Part shown: positions 22,640 through 34,478 of the stretch, piece after piece
How the letters are laid out: every line of letters starts with the position of its first letter
Position numbering within the stretch: position 1 is the stretch's first letter
NCBI RefSeq assembly: GCF_000276665.1
Contig: NW_004955484.1
Span: 5,334,758 to 5,398,757, forward strand
DNA length: 64,000 nucleotides
Direction of reading: 5' to 3'
DNA from: Chinchilla lanigera
Lineage: Eukaryota > Chordata > Mammalia > Rodentia > Chinchillidae
Translations under genes and position numbers: made by a program
The notes under the pieces: model-generated
Seen by the model: the letters and a program-made list of their open reading frames with translations, nothing else
What the model was told of the DNA's origin: nothing
Databases searched by the model: none

Positions 22640-23340
22640 AAAACACAATAGATGTAATACTTTTTAAATTTAGTGAAAAATTTGATGTAATGTCTCATGA
22701 CATATGTGGAAAATTAATTCATATTGTTTTGGGTATAAGAGTCACATGGATTCAAAACTGGCTAGAGAACCATAAAAATATTGATAAATGATAACTGGCA
22801 GTGTATCAAGTTAGAGAATGTATCTGCATACTGCAAGGTTCTGTGTTACATTCTGTCTTATACAGCTGGTGCATTAATGATGTCAAAAACGGGGTAAAAA
22901 GAATGTTAATGAAATTCACAGGTGCTATTAAATTAAGAGGTAATGCAAATAGCATAAGGGGTACAAAGCAGTATAAAGGTGCCCAAAGAGGTTAGAAATA
23001 TGGAATGGAAATAACAAAATGAGACTCTGCTTTTCCAAAATAGAAACTACTGCATTAGGAGAAAAACATTAAAACACAATAGATGTTCAAAGGGAGTGTG
23101 ATCTGAAAGTCATCAAATGGTCAAAAATACCCGAGGGTAAAAATGAATAACAAAGTAGATATGAATTTATGGTATGGTGATTTTGAAGATTAAAGCCACG
23201 TATATTGCATGTCACAGAAAAAATAGTCTGTTCTTTATCCCCCTAGTAAGAGGACATCTGGAAGAGAGAACTTATTTTATGTCAAGTTAGTACCTAACCA
23301 CTGTCAACAAAATAGAAGCAGTAATAAAAATGATTAAGCC
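22640..23340 (+). mobile_element. CR1/L3-type LINE relic (reverse transcriptase)
   Basis: Plus-strand translation near 22668 gives KFDVMSHDI, matching the K-FD-V-HD-I box of CR1-clade RTs; near 22740 GIRVTWIQNWLENH matches their W--NWL box. The ORF at 22801-22995 then reads LQGSVLHSVLYSWCINDV, matching the QGSVL-P-LF-I-INDL box, followed by an FADDTKL-like FTGAIKL. Box order and spacing are right across frameshifts. The catalytic aspartates are lost. The right end is uncertain. Confidence 0.7.
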
Positions 23341-24737
23341 TTAGAACACTGCAGACAAGTATGTTCATCTTTAGCAAATTATACTGAACTACTTTATAAG
23401 TCTTTCCATTCATAACTGCTGATTCCACTTCATATACCATGTAGGTGACCCTTCCTTCAACATACAACTTATATGGAGCCACAGAGCAACTTAACTACTT
23501 ATCTGTAACCTTGCTTGTCTCTCAAAATTGCAAAATAATTCTTTCTAAATGTGCTTAATTTAAATATTTTAAAGCACACAGAATTTCTTTGAATTAATTG
23601 CTGAAATTGCTTAGGACATACTGACATCTGTAACCCAATGCTGCAGCCCTTGTTTATAAAAATGCAGGCATATCCCTTCACCAGCAATTATAGAACAAAG
23701 AGCATAAACAAATGCAAGATCTGAGAAATATGTTGCAATTCAGACCTAAATTAATAACAACTAAAAATAAAACACAGATCTGAATTTGTATGGTAATGCA
23801 ATATTCCAATGGCCATTGCACACATTGGATAACTCCAAGACATTATCACCTCTTGGTCAGTAGTCATTCATAGGAATAAATTTCTTAGGCATTTTATTAT
23901 CCGTACTTATTAAGCGTTATATAACGGATGCTTTTTAAAAAAAGTTTTCTCAACATAAAAATATTTATATAAATCTTCATTGTTTTTGTTTCATGAATGC
24001 TTCTTGAACTGTTGTACAAAAAATAGTAAGCCTGAGGTAATGCATAATTTATGCTCAGGAAATTCTAGCTGGCAACAGATATAGGTGAATGAGTGAGTTG
24101 AAGGAACATCACTGATGTCTCAGTCTTCTCTCTATGTCTATAATAAGGCCATCGAGGACATATGATGAAGGAAGGCATTCCTCTACATGGTTGGGAAATT
24201 GATGCTAATAAAATACATTGATATTTTATTTTGTGAAACTGAGAATCCTATATTGAATGGAGAATTGGACCAAGTTATTTCTAAAGTATCTTTTCATGGT
24301 TTAAGAATATTTTGCATCAATCATTTAGAAAATTTGCTTGTCTCAAAATCTAAAAGTAAATAGAACATCAACCATCTACGTCTTTAAATAAAGAGTTCCA
24401 CTGTGGAAATACAGCTCTTCCATGTGAGATAACAAATTTTATATAATATGTAAGTGCAATAATAACTGCTTTGCAACTTTAGGTGCTGGTTGCCTAGGCA
24501 ATATGTTTGGTTATGACATTATCCATTCCTAGGAAACTTTACTTCCCATAGAACACACAACTCTGAACATCAGAAGAAAAGAGATACTAAAAGGCCTAAC
24601 ATGGGCATGTTTATCATTAATTCTTTGCAAAACTTTGTGATGAGTTAAGAAAAGGGACATGAGGCTCCTATCTGTGTAATAGCTCATGCTGTTCTTAGAA
24701 ACTTTTGTTGCAAACCACAAGAAGCTGTCTGCTTTTT
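23341..24737. other. Unassigned stretch
   Basis: No convincing repeat or gene. Minus-strand ORFs at 23294-23482, 23499-23687 and 24529-24720 show no domain and are unsupported. Confidence 0.4.
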
Positions 24738-24775
24738 ATTTCTTTTTTATTGGTGCATTTTAAATATACAAAATG

Positions 24776-24882
24776 GGGCTGGGGATTTAGCTCAGCGGCA
24801 AAAGCACCCGCCTGGCAAGTGCAAGGTCGTGAGTTCGGTTCCTGGTACCGGAGAAAAACCAAAAACCAAAAAAACAAAAAAT
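24776..24882 (+). mobile_element. Young ID-type SINE with 14-bp target duplication
   Basis: GGGCTGGGGATTTAGCTCAG (A box), CCGCCTGGCAAGTGCAAGG, GTGAGTTCGGTTCCTGGTAC (B box) and an A-rich (ACCAAAA)n tail. The duplication AAATATACAAAATG is perfect (24762-24775 and 24883-24896). CpGs are still present, so it is recent relative to the L1 it sits in. Confidence 0.95.
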
Positions 24883-27015
24883 AAATATACAAAATGATGA
24901 TATTTATCATAGGGAATTTGTACCTGTACATGATATATCTTGCTTTCTCCTTTTTCCCCATCCCCCTGCCCTCCTTATTTACAAAAGCTTTATTTCCAGT
25001 TTTTGCTTCTGTTCTATTTTTTCCTTGTCCCTTCTTTCCTTTTGCCCTCCCTTCTCCCCTTGTTCCCCTTTCCATTTAATCATTTTCTTCCTATTTTGCA
25101 ATAGGTATTGTACATTTTGGTACTTATTTACATTTTCAGTTTCTCACATCACAGAAACAATGTGGTATTTAAATGTGTATGTCCAATTTATTTCACTTAA
25201 GAGTATGGTCTCAAGGTGCATCCATTTAACTAGAAATGGCTCAAGCTTACCCTTTTTAATTTCAGAAAAGGACTGCACTGTATAAAAAAAAAAAACACAA
25301 CTTATTTATCCACTGATTAGGTGATGGGCATTTGGGCTATTTCCAAGATTTAGCTATTCCACACTGTGCTTCTATAAACATGGTGTGCATCACTGTGTTA
25401 TGATGCTTTTAATTCTTTGGGGAAAATAGCAAAAAAGTAAACAGCTGCATTAAGTGGAACCTCTAGATCTGGTTTTTTGAGGAAACTCCACAGAGATTTC
25501 TGCACTGGTTTCACCAGTCTACACTCCCATCAACAGTAGAGAAAGGTTCCTTTTTTTCCAACTCCCTGCCAGCATTAGTTATTGGTTGATTTCTTCATAA
25601 TAGTCATTCTTTCTGGAGGGAGATGGAATCTCAGTGTTGCTTTAATTTGCTTCTCTCAAATGACCAATGATTTCTAATATTTTTGTATATATTTATTTAC
25701 CATTTCTATTTCTTGATCTGAGAAGTGTCTATTCATGTTAGATGCCCATTTTCAAGTTGGGTCTTTAAGTTGGAGGGGATCTGATTTTTTTGAGCTTTTT
25801 AATATATTCTACATAGTAGTCCTTTCTATGAGGAACGGCTGGCAAAAAATTTTCCACAATGTTAGTTGTTTATTCACTGTGTTGGTGGTTTCTGTTGCTG
25901 TAAAAAATCTTTTCCATAAGATGAGATCCCAGTTGTTGATTCTTTGTGGTATTTCCTGTGCAATCAGGGTTTTGTTAATAAAGTCTTTGCCTACACCACT
26001 GTCTTCAAGAGTTCGACCTATTCTATCTTCCAGCAGATTTAGTATTTCTGTTCTAATATTTAAATCTTTGATCCATTTCAATTTTAATTTAGTACCTGGT
26101 GAAATACATGGGTCTAGTTTTAATCTTCAGCATGTAGAAAGCCAGTTTTCATGGCACTGTTTATTAAAGAAGCTATCTTTCTTCCAGTGAAGGTATTTGA
26201 CTTCTGTGTTATATATAAGGTGGCTGAGTGTGTTGAAGTTGTTTCTGTATCTTCTAATCTGTTCCACTGCTCCTTGTTTTTTTTTTTTTTTTTTTTGCCA
26301 TTACCGTGCTGTTTTCATTACAGTAGGTTTGTACTATAATTTCATGTGTGGGGTTATGATGCCCCCTGCCTTGCCTTTGTTACCTTGAATTGTCTTTGCT
26401 ATTCTAGGTCTCTTCTTTTTCCAAATGAATTTTAGGATTGTTTTCTCTAATTCTATAAGACATGCTGTTGGAATTTTTATCCAGATTGCATTAAATCTGT
26501 ATAATAATTTTGGAAGTATGGCCATTTTTACTATATTGGTTCTTCCTATCAGAAAGGAGACATCTTTCCAATTTCTGTTGCTCTCTTCGATCTGCTTTTT
26601 AAGAGTACTGCAGTTTTCAATATAAAGATTTTTTACTTTGTTAGAGTAATTCCTAGATATTTAATATTTTTGGATGTTATTGTAGAAGGTGTTGTTTCCC
26701 TAACTTCTCTCTCAGTGAGTGTGTTATTCATCTACAGGAATGCTATTGATTTTGGAGCGTCCAGCTATGCTACTGAACTTGATTACTGCACCTAGTAGTC
26801 TTTTAGTGGAGTTTTTTGGGTTTTATATATTGAGAATCACATCATCCTTAAATAATGGTAGTTTAATTTCTTCCTTTCCTATCATTATTCTTTTATTTTT
26901 CTCTAATTGCTCTGGCTAGTATTTCCAGAACTATATCTAATAAGGGTAAGGACAGTGGACATCTTTGTCTTATTCTTGATTTTAGAGTAAAAGCTTTCAA
27001 TTTTTTGCATTTAGT

Positions 27016-27970
27016 ATGATAATGAGTGTTGTTTTTTCATAGATGGCTTTTATCAGATGGAGGTAAAGACCACCTAGTCCAATTATCTGTAGGGGTTTTT
27101 TTTATCATGAATAGGTGTTGGACTTTGTCAGATGTTTTTTCTGCATCTATTGAGATGATCATATGGTTTTTGTCCTTTGCTCTGTTAATATAGTGTTTTA
27201 TATTTATTCATTTGCATATGTTGAACCATCCCTGCATCTCTGTGATGAATACTGTGTGGTCATGGTGTATAATCTTCTTAATGATTTCTTGCATTCTGTT
27301 TGGTAGTCTCTTATTGAGGATTTTGCATTTACTTCCATTAGGGGATTTGGCCTGTATTTTCATGTTTTTGATAGTATCCTTCTCTGGCTTTGGTATCAGG
27401 GGAATCCTTGCTTCCAGGAATGAATTTGGCAGTATTGCTTTCCTCTCGATTTCATTAAGAAGTTTGAGAAGTAGTGGCATTAGGTCTTCTCTAAATTTCT
27501 TGTAGAATTCAGAAGTGAATCTGTCATGTCTGGGCTTTTCTTTCTGGGTAGGTTTTTAACTACATCTTCAATTTCACTGAGTGATATTTGGTTATTTAGA
27601 ATTTCTATATCTTCTTGATTCAGCTTTGGTAATTCTTATGTATCTAGGAATTTGCCCATTTCTTCTGTGTTTTCCATCTTATTAGAATACACATTCTTGA
27701 AGTAGGTATTGACGATCTTCTGGATTTCTGCAGTATTTTTTGTGATTTCACTCTTTTCATTTCTTATTGCTGGATTTGAGTCTTTTCTTTCCTTTTATTG
27801 ATAAGGTTGGCTAACAATTTGTCAATTTGATCTAGTCTTTCAAAGAACCAACTCTTTGATTTAATGATGCTTTGTATTGTTTTCCTAGTGTCCATTGCAT
27901 TAATTTCTGCTCTGATCTTTATAATTTCTTCCCTTGTACAAGTTTTGGGCTTGACTTAATCTTCTTTTTC
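27016..27970 (-). pseudogene. L1 ORF2 reverse transcriptase remnant (copy C)
   Basis: The longest clean stretch is a 90-codon minus ORF at 27208-27480 with [39 protein letters not shown] and FITEMQGWFNICK. These correspond to the L1 RT segment that precedes the catalytic centre. The frame breaks on both sides. The same odd block ([17 protein letters not shown]) occurs in copy D, so the two copies share derived changes here. Confidence 0.85.
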
Positions 27971-30023
27971 TAGAAGCTTGAGGTTCAATATTAGGTCATT
28001 TACTTGAACTCATTCTATTTTTTGATATAGGAATTCACTGGTATAAATTTCCTTCATAGGACTGCTTTTATTGGGTCCCATAAGTTCAGATATATTGTTT
28101 AATTGTGGAAACTCCAATTTTTTCTTAATTTCGTTTGTGATCTGTTAGTTGAACAGAAGGTTGTTATTTAATTTCCATGTGTTTATGAAGTTTTTGTGGT
28201 ACATTTTGTCGCTGATTTCCAATTCCATTGCTCTACAGTCTGATAATACGCATGGGATAATGTCAATTCCTTTCATTTACTTAAGCATATTTTATGAATT
28301 AGTATAGGTCTATTTGGAGAAAATCCTCTGTGCAGCTGAGATGGTGATGCTGTAAGATGGAATATCTACTAAGACATCTACTGAGACATCTACTAAGTAC
28401 ATTTGGTAAAGAGTTTGGTTCAGTTCTAATATTTCATTGTTGATGTTTGCCCAGTTGATGTGTTCATTTATGAATGTGTGGTATTGAGGTCCCCTATTAC
28501 AATTGTATTAGTAGTTATTTGGTTTTTCATGTAAGTTAATATTAGTTTTCTATAGTTGTGTACTTGTATTTGATGTATTTGTATTTATGATTGTTATCTC
28601 TTCTTGAATTGTCCCCTTTAGAAGGATTTCATGCCATTTTTTTGTTTCTCTTAATCAATGTTTGCTTGAAATCCACTTTGTCTGCAAATAGAATAGCTAC
28701 CCCTGCTTTTCTCATGTTCCTGTTGGACAGAGTATTGTTTTCCATCCTTTGACTTTGTCAATGAATTTGGTTTCAAGTGAAATGTGTGAAGTATACTGTT
28801 GGATCTTGCTTTTCCATCCATCCTGCCAGATGGATCTTTCTTTTTATTGGTGAGTTGAAACCATTTACATTGATGATTATAACTGATATGTATTGACTTG
28901 TCCTTTTTGTATTATTTTCCTGTTGTTGGTTCTCCTTTTTTCCCCAGTTTGTTTAATTACTTGTCTTGACTTGTGGATTCATTCTACCAGGATTTGTGGA
29001 ATTGAAATCTTCATTATCTCTTTCTAGAATGTGCTTCAGAACATTTTGGAGTGCTGATTTGGTGATCATGAATTCCTTCAGGTGTTCTTGTCATGGAGGT
29101 ATCTTATTTCTCCATCAGTTTTGAAAGACAGTTTTATGGGATACAGAAATCTGGGTTGGAGGATGTTTTATTTTAGGGTTTGAAATACTTTGCCCCAACC
29201 TCTCCTTGACTTGAGTTTTTGTGTTGAGAAGTCTGGTGTGATTCTGATGGGTTTCCCTTTGTAAATATTTTGTTTTTTTTTTTCTCTAGGATTAGTACAT
29301 GCCTTGGTGTAAGTTTTTTGATCATGCCTGATTGGAGTTCTCTATGCCTCACTTATTATATTTCAAATTCTTTTTCCATGCTGGGCAAGTTATCTGCCAC
29401 TTCTGCCAACAGATGTTTTATGTCATTTTCATCATCTCCTACTTTTTCACTGGCTCCAATCACTCTTAAGTTATTCTTCTTTGTATTATCTATCAACTGC
29501 TGGATTGATTCTTTTTTATTCCTTTGCTATTTTTAAGAAATACTTCTTTTAATGATCACTAAATGCAAAGCTGTCTTCTATATCTGATATTCTGTCCTAA
29601 TATTGGCTCATTCTGGTAAGTATAATTTCAGTAGAATTTTTATTCTCCTGATTATCTGTTGAATCTGATTCATAGATTCCATTTCTTTACTATGTCAGGT
29701 GTTCATGATTTCCATCATTGTCCCAAGCTTTTCTATTTTCTTAACCTATGTCTGCTCTGGAGTCACTATGTCCTTCATTATGGTCACTATCTCTATAGTT
29801 ATCTGAGCAATTATTTCTGATTTGATTTTTTGTAGAGTCTCATTCATCTGCTTTGCTACTTCTGGTGTTACCACTTCAGAGAGTCCAGGTGGGTGGCTTT
29901 CTCATTGTTCCACCTCATTGCCCCCTGGGCTTGCCTTTGATGAGCTGGGAGTTTGGGATTGCATCTTGTTTCTGTGTCTTCTCATTTTCTTTTTTTCTTT
30001 TTCTCTTTCTTTCAGTGCTTTTA

Positions 30024-30154
30024 TTTATTTTTTATTTTTTGGTTTTTTTTTTTGGTTTTTTTTTTTGGTTTTTCTCTGGTACCGGGAACTGACCTCACGA
30101 CTTTGCGCTTGCCAGGCAGGCGCTTCTGCCGCTGAGCTAAATCCCCAACGCCTT
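30024..30154 (-). mobile_element. Young ID-type SINE with 13-bp target duplication
   Basis: Minus strand: GGCGTTGGGGATTTAGCTCA, AGCGCCTGCCTGGCAAGCGC, then a GTACCAGAG end and a long AAAACC-type tail (here T-rich, 30024-30075). The duplication TTCAGTGCTTTTA is perfect (30011-30023 and 30155-30167). It lies in the 5' part of L1 copy C. Confidence 0.95.
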
Positions 30155-30165
30155 TTCAGTGCTTT

Positions 30166-30270
30166 TAGTTCTGAGCATTGTAGGCTTCTTTCTGAGATGG
30201 TGACCATCCAATCACCCTCTCCTGGAGGAAATCTGAACTTAAGTAACTCAACAGCCACTGCAAAGTGCTG
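30166..30270 (-). repeat. Extra copy of an L1 5' UTR segment within copy C
   Basis: About 100 bp starting TAGTTCTGAGCATTG aligns with 31348-31447 in the same orientation (shared TGAGATGGTGACC, CCAATCACC, AACAGCCACTGCA(A/G)AGTGCTG). In copy D the equivalent junction (CATTTTCTTTC, poly-T, then AATTCCTGGGTTGATGC) lacks it. So it is a segment duplicated within or before copy C. Confidence 0.7.
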
Positions 30271-31984
30271 AATCCTTGTTTCTTTCTTAGTTTTATGCCT
30301 GGGTTAATGCTTGTAAATTACTTATGGTAGGTAGTTTTATTGCTAGCACTGAGAACCCTTAGGACATAACTATTTCTCAAAGTTGTCTTCCAGGTGTAGC
30401 TGGCTTTTAGGCTTCAGATCAGTTGCAACATCTTGCCTCTTCAATTTATTGTGGAATGAGAAGTTTCTGTCTATTTTGCCTAGCCCCTGGATTTTTGGTA
30501 CTGGCCTATAGTATTGTTTATGATCACTGGCAATCTTTGTCTTGCCATAATGGGAAGAACAACTGATTAAAACAATTTTGTTACCTTGTGTAATAGTACA
30601 ATCATCAGTAACAGCAGCATCAAACACAACTTAGAAAATGATAAACTGTGGTAACTATTAATTTGCTGCCTTTAACCATATGAACTAGTTTCGTGATTAT
30701 ACAATAAAATCTAAAGCAAAGCAGAAAATTTTATACAGGAAATATGCCCTCAGTATAGTGATTTTTACCTGTGGGGAGAAAATTTAAAAGGGGTTAGGAG
30801 AAAAAAAATATAGAGAAATAGAAGAAGAGGAGGGGATTATAAGCCAGCCTAGAGGACAAAGAAAATTACTCAAACTTTGGGAAACTAGCAAAGAAGACAA
30901 AGAAAAGAGAGAAGGAAGAAATAAAAACTAGAACAGAACAGAACAGAACAATAAAAAAAGAAGCAATATTCACACTCATATAAGAATGAGAACAATGAAG
31001 AAAAATTAGAAAAAAGGAAGAAGAAAAATGTCCACTTCAGGATGTGTCCTTCCTGTCACTGGTAGATAGAGTGGGCAGATAGAGCCAAAATCCATGTTAA
31101 ATAATCCCAACAAGCCAGCCATAGATTCATCGAGGTGTAGTGGATAATCCCAGCAAGTTCCACTGAAATTCAGGCTGGTTTCTTGCTGTGAGGCTGGATC
31201 CCAATTTGTTCACACTGAAACACTCTATGTGCCTCTTGCTGGCTTACACTCAGCTCCCTGTCCATTTGAACTGGCCTCCTTGACCTCTCATTGATTTGAG
31301 CTCAGTTCTGCCTCACACTGACACTGGGACCAATCCACAGATTCTCCTAGTTCTGAGCATTGTTGGCTTCTATCTGAGATGGTGACCAGCCAATCACCTG
31401 GGGGAAATATGAACTACAGTAACTTAACAGCCACTGCAGAGTGCTGCATGCTCTGCTCTGTCCCACTGGTGTATTTCTCTGTGGGTACCTCTGGGGTCAC
31501 CAGTAGTCACCATATGTCTATAGATTTGAACTTCCCATCCCACAGTGAGTCAGGGCTCAGGGAGAAAGCACTGCTTGCCTCCTTCTTCTTTGTCAAGGTC
31601 TCTCTCTTCACTCTCCTCATTGGCTTCAATTCATGCTTTAGATCCTTGCTGAATCCCTGGGACCCACTTCTCTCCTTCTTCTCTTCCTCAAGTTGGTATA
31701 TTACAGCATTTTGACACCAAAGCACAGAGAGGTTGTTTTTTCTGCTGTTCACCACTCTGCCATTTTACCAAAAGTTTCAGGTTTTGTGGTGCTTGTGTCT
31801 CCCTGAGTTGAACTCCAGGATCTCGTTCTTACAAACAAAGAATTAGACATAACAAGTGAAAATGGTAGCAAAGTTTATTTGAAAAAGCAAAAGTGAAGAG
31901 TAAGAGAGAAACTGTCCCTTCAGAGTGAGCTTGGGCTGAGTAAAACAGCTGATTTTCATTTCTTGATGTAACCTTGTCATAATT

Positions 31985-32145
31985 TTTGTATGAGCTTTCT
32001 TTCTGAGACAGGGTCTTGAACTTTCTGTGTAGCCCAGGCTTCCCTTAAGGTCACTATGTAGCCCAGACATGGCTTGAACTTATGATCCTCCTGCATCAGC
32101 CTCCCAAGTGCTGGATTACAGGTATGTGTCACCACACCTGGATTC
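31985..32145 (-). mobile_element. B1-type SINE, minus strand
   Basis: GAGACAGGGTCTTGAACTTT, GTGTAGCCCAGGCTTCCCTT, CAGCCTCCCAAGTGCTGGAT and GTCACCACACCTGG in antisense order. It includes an extra internal 'TATGTAGCCCAGACATGG' copy, an internal duplication typical of B1-related SINEs. Confidence 0.9.
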
Positions 32146-32721
32146 CTGTCATAATTTGATCCTTACCCATCTTTCAGAAGTATAACTGCCATTCTAGTTA
32201 CTTCAGCCATAAGTAGCAAATTGATCATGTCCACTGACTTAAAGCAGAGAAACATCGAGTTGACCATTGATATTAAACGTAAAATTTTTCTCATCTATAC
32301 TTTAATTTCTTTAGAAAGTCACATATTCTTTAAGACCTTTATTATTCTAGATTCCACCTATTTACTAGTCCTTTTTTATCCATATCTTTAACATTTGTAT
32401 CTCTTCCTTAGAAATTAAACTATTCTTTTGGCTTTGAGCTCTTTGATACCTAGCATATCTTTTTACTTTTAAATCTTTCAGTGTTATAGCAAAAATATTC
32501 ATAGTCATTTTGAATATTTACATTTTAGAAGGGCTCATAACTTAAATGGAGTCAACTTTCTTTCATTAAATCACTTTCAAATATTCTTTATGAAAATGAC
32601 ACCTATGAATTCTGACTCTTACTAACTTTCATCTTTCCACCAAATTATTTTTATTAAAAATCTCAAAGGTATAACAGAATTAATAAACTGAGCAATAACA
32701 TGTTTGTTGTGATAAAATGTA
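32146..32721. other. Unassigned stretch
   Basis: AT-rich; no repeat or coding signal recognised. Confidence 0.4.
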
Positions 32722-32885
32722 AACCTAAATCTGGGCATGGTTCCATATGTCTATAATCCCCACCACTTGGGAGGTTGAGGCAGTAAGATAAAGAGTTTAA
32801 GGCCTGCCTGCGCTACACAGAGAGTCCCAGGCCAGTGTAGACTGCACAATAAGACCCTGTCTGAAAAACTAAAATGAAGAAACAA
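32722..32885 (+). mobile_element. B1-type SINE
   Basis: TCTGGGCATGGTTCCATATG, ACCACTTGGGAGGTTGAGGC, GCCTGCCTGCGCTACACAGA and ATAAGACCCTGTCTGAAAAA. Diverged. Confidence 0.85.
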
Positions 32886-32897
32886 AAAATTGTAAAC

Positions 32898-32975
32898 CGT
32901 AGGCTGGAGGTAAACCTCAATGGTTTATGCAAGGCCTTCAGTTTGATCCTTTGCACACACACACTAAAAAGCAAC
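32898..32975 (+). mobile_element. ID-type SINE, old copy
   Basis: GTAGGCTGGAGGTAAACCTC, GCAAGGCCTTCAGTTTGATC and a CACACAC tail. It follows the B1 in the same orientation, so the pair may have been one composite SINE. Confidence 0.7.
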
Positions 32976-34079
32976 CAAAAAAGAAAGCAAATGATATAAT
33001 ACTGATGAAGTCAAACTGTTTATTTTGTTTTTGCCTTATCAAGATTTTTTTAGTCAGTTTATTTCATTCTGCAGAATTGCAGGTCTAGGCTTTCCTGTAA
33101 TATTTATATCATGGTAGGTAGTAGATTACTCATGTGCAAGTTCCCTGGGTTCTGCTCTATGACCAGCATTCCCCTCAAAAAAGAAATAAAAGAGAAAAGA
33201 TACAAAAGTTAGAGATTTCTAAGATCTTCTATAGCTTACAATGTATCCAATATTCATAAAGTATATATATTTTTTATAAGGCTTACTTTTCACTACTTTT
33301 TAGAGTAATGAAAGACTTGGGTTTATCAGCAACCATGGTTATTACCTAAATTTATGTGATTGTACTATGTAAGTTTGCTCAGTGTTCTCAAAGGTATTAT
33401 TAAGGACTAGTTGGAAGATGACAGGGGATATTTTCTCGCTATTTCTATGAAAGTTAAGGTTACAATTATTGATTGCTTCTTTTTGTCTAGTTATTTCTGA
33501 AATTTATCATTTCAGAGATATCATTACTATTTCATTTCAATAAATGGGTAATTTATTCTGATTCTGGCTCTTCTATTATTGTCTTCCTTTTAAGAATTAC
33601 TCATTTGTATTATCTCTTTAGAGAATTAACAAAGAAATTTTTCCTAATATCAGATTATTGCCCCTTATTTTTAATATGTGATTTAAACTAACTGAATATA
33701 ATTATAGAAATATCTTTAACATGGCATTATTTTTGCACATTTTTTGTTTTATAGTTGCAATTCACATGTCCTAATAATGGAATGGGACCATTATATTTTT
33801 ATATTGCAACCTACTACATGTACTGTTTTGAAAAAAATCAAGTACTTGATGCTGTACTATGAGTACAAAATGTACTCTAACTCTTTAGATAATTTAGAAA
33901 ACTTCATTCAGTGTTTATCCTCTAATCCCTTTATCACAATGTGAATTCACTGAATTATTGTTACTTTTCTTTACAGTGATACTTGACATGTATACAAGTA
34001 TTCATAATACTATCACAGTATCTTTTAAATCAATGTTCCAGTGTGGATTTCTGAAACATCCCTGGGTACTGCAAATATC
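32976..34079. other. Unassigned AT-rich stretch
   Basis: No repeat or gene recognised; the plus ORF at 33744-33944 shows no domain. Confidence 0.4.
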
Positions 34080-34478
34080 TCTAAAGGCCAACTATTTTAG
34101 CTTCTTTCCTTGCTGAGACAAAATACCAGACATCCAAAGGTAAAAGGGGAAAGGTGTATTTAGTTTACAGTTCGTAGAGGTTTTAGTCCATAACCAGTTG
34201 GCTGTAAAACTGTGTGGCACATGGCAGAAGGGCAGCCGTTTATGGTGGCAGAAAGCAGTAAAACAACAAGAGAGAACAGGGAAGGCTCAGGCCCATTTCT
34301 GTCCCCTATATTGTATGCAGGCTACCTACCCCCAGAGAAGGTGTAGCACTCACACCCTTAATTCCAACACTGCATCATGAATCTATCACAAACTCTAGTT
34401 CAGCTGTCCACCCCTCCGCCCCCATGAGCACATGAAGCTTTTGGGGGGATATCTAGACACAAATTATAACACCAACCT
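34080..34478 (-). mobile_element. MaLR-type LTR, minus strand
   Basis: The antisense LTR order is GCTGAGACAAAATACCAGAC, AAGGTGTATTTAGTTTACAG, GCACATGGCAGAAGGGCAGC, CCCCATGAGCACATGAAGC and a GACACAAATTATAACACC close. This pattern (a gut-like 'GTTTATTTTGGCTCA' analogue, then 'ATGGCAG', then a C-rich segment) is that of rodent-lineage MaLR LTRs. Subfamily not determined. Confidence 0.65.

Larger units (their letters stand above)
24738..31770 (-). mobile_element. Near full-length L1 LINE copy C, minus strand, decayed
   Basis: About 7 kb. The left edge is a T-rich antisense tail with a 3' UTR (GGGAATTTGTACCTGTACAT) shared with copy D. ORF2 runs to about 28900, then ORF1-type sequence to about 30000, then 5' UTR to about 31770, where CCACTCTGCCATTTTACC is the reverse complement of a 'GG-AAAATGGCAGAGTGG' tip like the usual L1 5' end. 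So the element is structurally complete, but ORFs are only 60-150 codons and it cannot encode working proteins. It carries ID insertions at 24776-24882 and 30024-30154, and an internal duplication of 5' UTR sequence. Confidence 0.88.

Noticed and set aside
24776..24882. A tRNA gene, suggested by A- and B-box-like sequences
   Set aside because: It is an ID SINE: A-rich tail, target duplication, many relatives in the window and no complete cloverleaf with 3' acceptor pairing.
24695..25075. 126-codon minus-strand ORF rich in K, G and R
   Set aside because: It crosses an ID insertion and the L1 3' UTR; composition follows the pyrimidine-rich 3' UTR on the plus strand.
29822..30271. 149-codon plus-strand ORF
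   Set aside because: It runs antisense through L1 copy C and across the inserted ID element; low-complexity F/S-rich translation from T-rich DNA.
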